From Chelydra serpentina (taxonomy: Eukaryota; Chordata; Testudines; Chelydridae), in NCBI GenBank assembly GCA_037349315.1, contig JBAIAC010000048.1, positions 40,550,501 to 40,614,500 of the forward strand: 64,000 nt of DNA, written 5' to 3'. This document shows positions 56,501 through 64,000 of this stretch, piece after piece (positions within the stretch are counted from its first letter, which is position 1; each line of letters opens with the position of its first letter). Under the pieces are notes generated by a model. It worked only from the letters and a program-made list of their open reading frames with translations, was not told the DNA's origin and did not search any database. Made by a program: the position numbers and the translations under genes.

Positions 56501-57806
56501 CAGGCCTGCACAACTTGTAAAGCGGCGAGGGCCATATTACTCCAAAGAAAACAGCTGAGGGCCGAAACCCACCGGCCCCGCGGAAACATCCCCCCCCCCT
56601 CCCCGCCAGCGCCGCCCGCCCCGCGGAAACAACCCCTCCTTCCCCAGTGCTGGGGTGTGGAAGCCTGTAGAGGAGGAAAGAAACAGCGCGCATAGGGTGA
56701 CCAGATCACAGCAGGAACATAGGACCCGCCCCCTCCCAGCTCGGCCCCACCATCACACCCCTCTTCACCCCCCCAGGCGTTACTATATTACTGCACACAA
56801 CAGTCAATCAATGCAGTTGTAGATAAATCTCTGCATTATGCATTTTTGTATAACTTTTATATGACTTTGTATTGAACCTTGGTAATATGTTATAGCGGGC
56901 CCCTAAGGTAGTATAATTAAGGTAAAAGAAAAATGTCTTTTTGCTAGAAGTAGAATAAGATCTTCCCCCCACTTTGTATTCAATTCCCCTGTTGAATGAG
57001 GAAGGTGTGAATGAGGAAGGCGTGGAAGGCAGGCACCTCCAGACAGCTGCAACCCTTGGAGAGGGGATGGGAACCAGACCAAGGACAATCAAACTTGTCA
57101 AGTGGGCTGACTAGAGAAAAGCAGACATACTGACGGCCTTGGGGGTTAGAAGCAAGCACCTTCCTTTGGGAACACCCTCTTTGCAGCATTGGGACAACCT
57201 CCAGCCTAGAGACAAGCAGCAAAAAGGACCAACGGACACAGTCCCAGATTTTGAATCTGGGAGATTTGCCCCCCTCCAGCCACCGACTCGCTGCTTGCCT
57301 CCTCACCCCCACCCCCAGTATAAAGCCTCGCCGCCACTGCCCGCCCGCGTGGCTCATCATCCCCCCACCCATCCCCCGTCTCGCCTCCTCAGCACCCCCC
57401 GCCGCTGGCTGACCTGCCGCCCTGCCACTGCCTGCCCACTTGGCTTGTCATCCCCCACCCTGCCCGGCTCGCCTACTCACCCCCCGCCTCCCGCTCACCG
57501 CCTCAGCCCCATCCCCGCCCCCGCCACTGGCTTGCCGGCTCCCCCCCGCCGCCAGTTCGCCGGCTCCCCCTGCCGCCAGCTCACCTGCCTGCCCTCTGCT
57601 GGCCCCCCACCCCCTGCCGCTGGCTCACCCTCACTCCCCAGCCTGCCACTGGCCTCTTCACCAGCCCACCCACCCGCCGGCTATTGGCTTGCCCCATCCC
57701 GCCGCTTGCCTTCTTACCCCCCCGTGAGCCGCATAGTGAGCCCACCTATTCACCCGCCCGCAGGCCGCACAGTGAGCCCACGCGGGCCGCATGTTGTGCA
57801 GGCCTG
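56501..57806 (+). mobile_element. hAT-like element, family B, copy 2 (1306 bp)
   Basis: Ends CAGGCCTGCACAAC and GTTGTGCAGGCCTG with the perfect 8-bp duplication GTGTAGTG (56493-56500 and 57807-57814). It shares with copy 1 the left part, the TAGGGTGACCAGA terminus (56693-56705), the GGTAGTATAATTAAGGTAAA block and the right end. About 700 bp of CCCCACC/CTGGC-rich sequence (57060-57730) is absent from copy 1, so copy 1 looks like an internal-deletion derivative. The 254-codon frame over this part is proline-rich and not a gene. Confidence 0.9.
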
Positions 57807-57814
57807 GTGTAGTG

Positions 57815-58625
57815 GGTTAGCGGTGATCCCTCCCCTGTGGCTCAGAGGGAGGCCACTCTGTCTCTCTACATCACTGGGGCACCGCCCCGTTTCAGGGGAT
57901 TAGCAACTCAAGCGCTGGGGCCAAAGCCCCCTGGCAGAATAGAGCAGAGCAAACAGTCTTGGAGCTCCAGCCCTCAGGCAGGGTGGACTAAACAAACAGT
58001 CTTAGGGCTACAGACCTCAGGCAGGGCAGAACAAACAGTCCTGGGGCTCAGACCCTGAGGCAGGGCGGAGCCACAAACAGTGTATGAGCTCAGGCCCTGA
58101 GGCAGGGCAGAACAAACAGTCTAGGGTGTGTGAGTGTGTGAGTGACTGACCCTGAAGTCAGCCATCCGTCTGATGTATTGGCTCAGGTAGACGGCAAACA
58201 AACGCAGGCCTCTCGGTCAGTGGGGATCCTATAGCAACATGCTGACTCTAGTTCTAATAGCAAACCTGGACCAATGACTAGTTTCCCTGGGTTACTTCTT
58301 ACCAGAGTCTGGGTGAGGGGGTTCTGTCGTCCAGGGTGTGCCATCTCCTTGGGGTATACAGCAGGCAGCAGCCCAAGCCAGTCTTCTCCAGGGGCAGGGC
58401 ACCGTGCAGCACAGACTCCGTTCCAGGGTTTTGCAGTGGGGTGGAGACATCTGCCTCCTTCCCTGGCTCAGGCTCAACTGAGCTAATTGCCCCACCTTTT
58501 ATACTGCCTGTCCCACTCCTTAGCTTCTGGCTGAAGGGGCAGGCCCGGCTTGGCTCTTCCCACCAGGGATCAGAGAGCAGCTCCTCCCCCTTTGGCTCAG
58601 TGGGCGGCCACTCTGCCTGACTACA
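57815..58625 (-). mobile_element. LTR-like sequence with minisatellite
   Basis: A minus-strand TATA box (TATAAAAG, 58496-58503) is followed by GTGGGGCAATTAGCTC, typical of reptile LTR promoters. Near-identical 32-nt segments at 57829-57860 and 58583-58614 (GGCTCAGAGGG / GGCTCAGTGGG cores) bracket it. The tandem repeat at 57950-58120 lies inside. No internal genes. Limits and class are uncertain. Confidence 0.55.
57950..58126. repeat. Minisatellite, 39-43-bp units
   Basis: Units start with CAAACAGT at 57950, 57993, 58032, 58074 and 58113 (the last partial) and carry GACCTCAGGCAGGG-type sequence. Four full units plus a partial one, with substitutions and length changes. Confidence 0.9.
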
Positions 58626-60030
58626 AGCAGTAAGACTAATTCCATGTAACTTTGATGGTCCATGGTCTTCACTGGCCTCCCTTCCAGTTCTGTATCTGTT
58701 TCAAAGTCCTTTTCCATATCTTTGAAGTCCTCAGTGGTCTACAGTCTAGCTATGTCTGGATTCACCTCTCTCTGTGGACTTTAAATTACTATGGACAATT
58801 ACCTTGACACAAGCAAGGGTAAACTTACTGGGCCAAGAATGTCATTCTTGATGGACACCCCCTGGCTGTTCAATTCCTGGCTGATGAGCCTGAATTTTTG
58901 GTTTTAAGTAAAATCTACATTTGAGAATCCCTAGGTTGACAAAGTGCTTGTCCTCATCATGGTGTCAGGCATATTGTGACATGAACTATAGAAGTGGCCA
59001 CACACACTGAGGGTCTGAAATCCTAGGAGCAAATTTATCCCTCACATAACTTCACTGACACCACTGGAGTTACACCTGGGATGAATTTGGCTCTAACCTG
59101 TAAAAATGGAAACCTTATGAAAATCTATTGCAGAGTTAATGATAGAACAAGTGATGTTTTAGTAAGATGCAGTAAGTAATAATTCCAGTAGGTTTCAATA
59201 CACATCAGTAATACATTTCCATAAGGAAATTGTTTTCCTTCTTTGCTGGCAGATGATTCAGTCAGACTGCAAAAAAGGTGGGAAGTGTTCGGAAATACCA
59301 CTTGCCCTTTGATCCTCAGATATGGCATTTTTTATTGATATAGACAGCATAGTCAGCGTCTCTGACATACTGCAGGACTGACGGCCCTTTGATCGTGCTG
59401 CACTGCAACGATGGCATCCAGCCACCACCTGCTGGTGCTGAAGCATCAGGTAGGAAAAAAATGGGTTGGTATCCTGTTAGAAGAGAAGAGGGTTAGGGTT
59501 ATAATCAGCAGAATGGGTAGGGATAGGCTAGAGTTTGAATAGGAAATGGAGACAGGAGCAGTGGGGGAAAGCTTTGGAGACTAAGGCCAGAGGAAAAGCG
59601 TAAAAGGCTAGATAGCCTAAACAGCTGAGGTCATGGACTGCAACAGGAAGACTGGAGCCCAGAGGATGAGTTTTATTGCAGGGATCTCATGAAAGCCACG
59701 GGAAGGGCAGATAAAAGTCAAAGGAGTTGTTTCAGTTGATAGCAGTCCTTTGTTTCAGACTCCTAATTTACAGCCTGTAGGTTATTGTTTTATGTTACTC
59801 CTGAAGCCAGCTACACTTGCATTATGTTAGTGACTCCTGGGTATGGTTATTTTCTCCTATTCCACGGTGATGTTTTACTTGAGGCTTTAATCTCTGATGT
59901 GGAACTCTAATTCCTTCTGGAATAGCTAAGGGCTAGATCCTGCACACGGCACATGTGGAGTAGAAAGTGATGAGCTGGAGAGAAATGCAAAACTGCATTA
60001 CAAGGTGCAGCTGCAGAGCAACCAAGTTAA
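58626..60030. other. No recognised gene; possible L2-like scrap
   Basis: AT-rich DNA. Near 58655-58760 the plus strand reads FKVLFHIFEVLSGLQ-like residues, which could be an L2-type ORF2 remnant, but it is too short to call. The rest has no motif that I recognise. Confidence 0.4.
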
Positions 60031-60073
60031 TCTTGCTCACAACACACCATTAACAGGTGTGTTGTGAGCAAGA
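60031..60073. repeat. Perfect 18-bp hairpin at the CR1 5' junction
   Basis: TCTTGCTCACAACACACC (60031-60048) is the exact complement of 60056-60073, with loop ATTAACA. The right arm runs directly into CR1 coding sequence (GAAGTCATTCTTCCGCTC). It may be an inverted duplication made at insertion. Confidence 0.85.
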
Positions 60074-60550
60074 CACGAGAAGTCATTCTTCCGCTCTACT
60101 CTGCACTGGTTAGGCCTCAACTGGAGTATTGTGTCCAGTTCTGGGCACCGCATTTCATGAAAGATGTGGAGAAATTGGAGAGGGTCCAGAGAAGAGCAAC
60201 AAGAATGATTAAGGGTCTAGAGAACATGACCTATGAAGGAAGGCTGAAGGAATTGGGTTTGTTTAGTTTGGAAAAGAAGACTGAGAGGGGACATGATAGC
60301 GGTCTTCAGGTATCTAAAAGGGTGTCATAAGGAGGAGGGAGAAAACTTGTTCATCTTAGCCTCTAAGGATAGAACAAGAAGCAATGGGCTTAAACTGCAG
60401 CAAGGGAGGTTTAGGTTGGACATTAGGAAAAAGTTCCTAACTGTCAGGGTGGTTAAACACTGGAATAAACTGCCCAGGGAGGTTGTGGAATCTCCATCTC
60501 TGGAGATATTTAAGAGTAGGTTAGATAAATGTCTATCAGGGATGGTCTAG
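60064..60550 (+). pseudogene. CR1 ORF2 C-terminal fragment, one frameshift
   Basis: Frame 60064-60330 has [20 protein letters not shown] then [20 protein letters not shown]. Frame 60293-60550 has [20 protein letters not shown] and [17 protein letters not shown]. The two overlap around 60293, where a one-base shift splits the protein. The RT domain is missing. Confidence 0.9.
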
Positions 60551-60638
60551 ACAGTAATTGGTCCTGCCATGAGGGCAGGGGGGCTGGACTCGATGACCGC
60601 TCAAGGTCCCTTCCAGCCCTAGAATCTATGAATCTATT
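60074..60638 (+). mobile_element. CR1-clade LINE 3' fragment
   Basis: C-terminal ORF2 (next feature) and 3' UTR ending CCCTAGAATCTATGAATCTA at about 60617-60638. It is a distinct subfamily from the 35- and 51-kb copies. Its 5' edge is the hairpin at 60031-60073. Confidence 0.9.
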
Positions 60639-60640
60639 AA

Positions 60641-61274
60641 TCCTGCCTTGAAGCAGCAGCAAGGCCAAAGTGGGGAACTTGGAGGTAAGGATCTCAACCC
60701 TTCTCCTCAGAAACACCCATTCTCCACCTACCTCCAGCCACATTTTACCTAGCACTTTTGAGAGTGAAATTCCTTGTGCAGAGAGGGTGCACAGGGCATA
60801 TGCACCAATGAATGCTTACTTACGCTCTCCAAATAGGGATGAAAGTAGTGCATAGGTCTTGTGCTGGCCTCTACGCTGGAGGTGAATTTCACGCAAATGC
60901 CTAAGAGGCTTGAGATTACTCTAAGTGTTGGTTGGGAAATATTTATTTTGCTGTGAAAAAATTCACAGAAAAAAATGAAGTTTTTCTCTTTTTTTAAAAA
61001 TGAAAATCCCCAAATGTAGATGAAAAGAGATTTTGAATGAAAACGTCCAATTTTGTGTTTTTCATTGGAAAGCAACTTTTCTTCAACCACTCCTGCCTAC
61101 CACTCAATGTGGAGGAGTGTGCCTAGCACTTAGCCTTACTTGCGCCTCCATTGACACTTGAGCTGGAGTACAACAATCTTGCGCTCCCTGCTGTGTACCA
61201 TGCAAGGACTTGCAGGATCAAGATCCCAGAATAGTACACCCATTGTATATATCTGATCCTCAATAGCAGTGCTA
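60641..61274. other. No recognised gene or repeat
   Basis: Stop-rich DNA; none of the short frames shows a known motif. Confidence 0.5.
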
Positions 61275-61282
61275 TCTTTAAA

Positions 61283-61406
61283 TAGGGTGACCAGACGTCC
61301 CGATTTTATAGGGACAGTCCCGATTTTTGGGTCTTTTTCTTATATAGGCTCCTATTACCCCTCATCCCCTGTCCCGATTTTTCACACTGGCAGTCTGATC
61401 ACCCTA
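61283..61406 (+). mobile_element. hAT-like miniature element, family A, copy 3
   Basis: Ends TAGGGTGACCAGA and, at the right, TCTGATCACCCTA (one mismatch) with the perfect 8-bp duplication TCTTTAAA (61275-61282 and 61407-61414). It has the CCCGATTTTATAGGGACAGT block. It is in the opposite orientation to the copies at 6498 and 19179. Confidence 0.9.
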
Positions 61407-61414
61407 TCTTTAAA

Positions 61415-61980
61415 GGACTTCAACAACTTACTCTGCTGGCTATCTTTAATCGGGTATTCTCCAGTCAAATCATTTAATAGTGTCTGGGTTTCTCTACAAA
61501 CAATATTACATTTGCTAGTTTACAGTTTCCTATCTCCCAACTCTCTCAAAAATATTGCAGTCAAGTTTGTTACTTTCTAATGTTCAGGAATCTCCCCTGA
61601 CTCTTGTGAACTTAATGCCAGTGAAGTGTTTGCTGATGTCTCACTCCTTTAAAAATTAATGGACATGTGTTATCTGGACCTGATGCTTTGTCTACTTTAA
61701 GTGCATCTAACATTCGTAGAACTAATACTGTTATCTGCACTGTCATCTCTGGAAAAGTGATCCTTGATGTGGGCAGACCATCACCCTCCACTTCCTTTGT
61801 AAAGACTAATACAAATGAACTGTTTAACAAATATGCTATTTCCCATCACTCAATACCCGATCTCCGCTATCATTTTTCAGTGACCCTATGATTATCCTTT
61901 GTCCAGTGTGTATATGTTTGGACCACATAACATTCATTACACTAAACATATGTAACTTCAGGAACTGGATGGTGTAGAGG
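61415..61980 (-). mobile_element. Old CR1-clade LINE fragment
   Basis: Minus frame 61612-61830 has LNSSFVLVFTKEVEGDGLPT and DALKVDKASGPDN, the LNSFFASVFT and L-x-x-x-K-S-P-G-P-D-G linker of CR1-type ORF2. Flanking sequence can be read in other frames. Diverged and inactive. Confidence 0.65.
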
Positions 61981-62425
61981 ATTTGTAATAGGATCTGGAA
62001 CATAGGCCACTGGTTTGAATGACTAACAAGCATTAGCAACAGAGAGCTGCTGACTAGCTTAAGTAAAATGAGTCAGTGTTAGTACCTTTTCATTTGCACA
62101 TCTCAGCAGAGTGGTCATGGATTAAATGGGCCTGGATATTGAGCATTAGAATCAAGGTAACTTTATCCCCACAGCATCTAAGTGCCACAATAGGCATTTT
62201 AAGAGAGGTGGGTAGATAAGATTTCTTAATGTCTGCAGAAAAATCTGTCATCAATTCCCCTATGAAAAACAAAGGAGTTAAAACTTATCCTCGGGTGACC
62301 GCACTCTGAAATGCCCCCTCTGATTTGAGAAACTTCCATCTATGACTCCTCTCTCATCCCTATATGTGCTTTCTGCAGTTAATAGCTGTGGAACATTGGC
62401 AGGGCAATGCCAGAAGCTGGCATTA
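61981..62425. other. No recognised feature
   Basis: AT-rich DNA with no motif that I recognise. Confidence 0.5.
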
Positions 62426-62639
62426 CTCATGCCTAGGGCCCTACCAAATTCATGGCCATGAAAAACGTGTCACAGACCGTGAAATCTGGTCTCCCCCTTT
62501 GAAATCTGGTCTTTTGTGTGCTTTTACCCTATATTATACAGGTTTCATGGGGGGAGACCAGAGTCTTTCAAATTGGGGGCCCTGACTCAAAAGGGAGTTG
62601 GGGGGGGGGTGTCGCAAGGTTATTTTAGGGGGGGCCGCG

Positions 62640-62930
62640 GTCTTGCCACCCTTACTTCTGCACTGCCTTCAGAGTTGGGTAGTCAGAGTGCAGCGACAGT
62701 TGGCTGGGTGCCCAGCTCTGAAGGCGATGCCCCACCAGCAGCAGCACAGAGGTAAGGGTGGCAATACTATACCACGCCACCGTTACTTCTGTGCTGCTGC
62801 TGGCGGAAGCTGTGCCTTCAGAGTTGGGATCCCAGTCAGCAGCCGCTGCTTTCCAGCTGCCCAGCTCTGAAGGCAGTGCAGCCACCAGCAGCAGTGCAGA
62901 GGTAAGGGTAGCGGTATCGCAATGCCCCCA
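62640..62930. repeat. Inverted and direct repeat units inside family G
   Basis: CACCAGCAGCAGCACAGAGG (62732-62751) recurs as CACCAGCAGCAGTGCAGAGG (near 62884-62903), and its complement lies between them (TTCTGTGCTGCTGCTGG, near 62787). CAGCTCTGAAGGCGATGC pairs likewise with CTTCAGAGTTGGG. The unit is about 120 bp in alternating orientation. Confidence 0.65.
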
Positions 62931-62944
62931 ACAATACCCTGGTG

Positions 62945-63650
62945 ACCCTCTGTGACGTGGCGAGACTCAACCAGTGGCGCTTCCTGCTGGTTGTCTGGGA
63001 ATTAGCTCTTTTTCTTGCCTGGAGCACCCTCTGCAGGTTGCTGTCCCGCTCACCATTGGCCCCCGTGTCTCTCCCAGTCCCCAGTGTCCCTTTGACTGGG
63101 GCGCTGCCCCCTGGCAGTACCCCCTCAGTCGCTGGGTCTCCCCTACCAGGGGAACCCATCCACCCTCTATCCTCACCTTGCCTCAGCCTATGGGCTACTG
63201 CCAGTCATCATCAAGCCCCCGTTCCCTGGGGCAGGCTGCAGTCTGTAATAGCCAGTCATCATAGGCAAGGGAGGTTTGGACCTGCTGCCTTTACCAAGCC
63301 CTGGGCTGCCCCTTTGCAGCCCCAGAACCTGTTCAGGCCCCGCACAAGGCCTTGCAGCCTGGGGGCATTTCCAGGCAGGAGCTCCCCAGCTCCTCTTGCC
63401 TTCCCCTGGTGCTGCCCCACCTCAGGTCCCTATTTAGCTCCCAGGCAGCTAGGCCCATCTCTCTCTAAAGGCAGAGAGACACTCTTGCTCCTGGCCCACT
63501 GCCCTCTTATAAGGGCCAGCTGGGCCCTGATTAAGCTGGCCACAGCTGTGGCTGCTTTCCCAATCAGCCTGCTCTTCCCCTTCACTGCCCTCTCCCGGGC
63601 TGCTTTAACCCCTTTAGGGCAGGAGCAGGTTAGTCACCCTGCTACACCAC
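62945..63650 (-). mobile_element. Possible solo LTR nested in family G element
   Basis: The block has CTGTGACGTGGCGAGACTCA at the left and CACCCTGCTACACCACC at the right. It also has GCCCTGATTAAGCTGGCC-type sequence and TTATAAG on the minus strand near 63510, like other reptile LTRs. No target duplication was resolved, so this is a suggestion only. Confidence 0.35.
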
Positions 63651-63785
63651 CCCACAACTCCTTTTTTGGGTCAGGACCCCTACAATTACAACACCGTGAA
63701 ATTTCAGATTTAAATAGCTGAAATAATGAAATTTATTATTTTTAAAATCCTATGACCATGAAATTGACAGGGTCCTACTCATACC

Positions 63786-64000
63786 GTAATAATGTCTGTA
63801 GCACTAGAATGCTCTCTTCAATTTTCTTGATAGCTTCCTGAAATTCTCCAGCCTGGGTGTCTGTCTACAGCCATTCTTTTTCGGTGACAAATTTGAGGAA
63901 CTGTTCCAGACTGAGGTGTCATTAGAGGAGGTTTTGGAACAAATTGATAAACTAAAAGGTAATAAGTTTACCAGGACCAGATGGTATTCACCAAGAGTTC
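63786..64000 (+). mobile_element. L3/CR1-like LINE fragment, truncated by window edge
   Basis: From about 63865, TTTTTCGGTGACAAATTTGA and GAACTGTTCCAGACTGAGGT encode the same linker as at 1-467 (minus) and 14680 (plus), with AACAAATTGATAAACTAAAA and then an entry to G-P-D-G-I (ACCAGATGGTATTCACCAAG). The element continues beyond the window. Confidence 0.75.

Larger units (their letters stand above)
62434..63777. mobile_element. hAT-like element, family G (1344 bp) with GC-rich interior
   Basis: It begins TAGGGCCCTACCAAATTCAT and ends ATGAAATTGACAGGGTCCTA, whose complement TAGGACCCTGTCAATTTCAT matches the start at most positions. The flanks CTCATGCC (62426-62433) and CTCATACC (63778-63785) match 7 of 8. 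The AT-rich ends enclose GC-rich sequence with repeated CAGCAGCAGCACAGAGGTAA-like units (62640-62920) and, from about 62945, LTR-like sequence. No transposase. The 259-codon frame 62942-63721 is not a gene. Confidence 0.75.

Noticed and set aside
57280..57730. CpG island/promoter
   Set aside because: GC-rich but C-rich rather than CpG-dense promoter-like, and contained in a transposon.
57139..57903. 254-codon proline-rich open frame (+)
   Set aside because: It lies inside a non-autonomous hAT element, runs across its end into the flank, and is low-complexity Pro/Ser/His sequence caused by C-rich repeats.
57950..58126. CRISPR-like array
   Set aside because: The units are adjacent imperfect tandem copies of 39-43 bp without unique spacers.
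62942..63721. 259-codon open frame (+)
   Set aside because: Compositional frame in the GC-rich interior of a hAT-like element with no domain motif, and competing frames on both strands.

Overview
The window looks like nuclear DNA from a sauropsid, most probably a turtle. The evidence is the repeat content: CR1 LINEs ending in ATTCTATG-type tails, a tRNA-derived SINE carrying a CR1-like tail (the tortoise or Cry type), DIRS and Gypsy retroelements, an L1/Tx1-like LINE, a MIR-like SINE, and many short hAT-type elements. The turtle assignment is inference from remembered family features and was not tested by search. I found no host protein-coding gene, rRNA, standalone tRNA gene or CRISPR array. 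The window is best read as intergenic or intronic DNA colonised by transposons in several waves.

Layout. Positions 1-780 hold an L3/CR1-like LINE fragment (-). Positions about 940-5510 hold a decayed DIRS-type tyrosine-recombinase retrotransposon (-), split by a small insertion flanked by a 41-bp target duplication. At 6.5-19.4 kb there are hAT-like miniature elements, a second L3-like LINE (+, 14.36-16.37 kb), a palindromic element and LTR-like DNA. At 20-25 kb there are a SINE, a 5'-truncated CR1 (-) and a 715-bp hAT element. At 25-28.4 kb there is a decayed PIF/Harbinger element with transposase on + and a Myb/SANT-like partner on -. At 30.36 kb there is a CpG-rich Harbinger-like miniature element. 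At 34.5-37 kb a SINE lies beside a solo LTR that is interrupted by a CR1 with a 411-codon open frame. At 37.5-42.3 kb an L1/Tx1-like ORF2 remnant abuts a Gypsy pol whose integrase precedes its reverse transcriptase (-). At 42.3-45.1 kb there are an old CR1 and a MIR-like SINE carrying two nested insertions, one an almost perfect palindrome. At 46.3-47.6 kb there are a solo LTR and a hAT element. At 50.2-52 kb there is LTR-like DNA with a second near-identical CR1 (-). At 56.5-58.6 kb there are a 1.3-kb hAT element and an LTR with a minisatellite. At 60-64 kb there are CR1, hAT and L3-like remnants.

The strongest direct result is structural. Eleven hAT-like elements from seven end types can be delimited. 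Nine have perfect 8-bp target duplications, one matches 7/8 and one 6/8. With the CR1, LTR and SINE nesting these allow a relative insertion order to be read. Coding remnants are mostly broken and several have lost catalytic residues. Only the two CR1 copies keep long open frames with an intact FADD motif, and both lack the N-terminal endonuclease half.

Family names come from motif recognition by eye. Boundaries marked 'about' are approximate.
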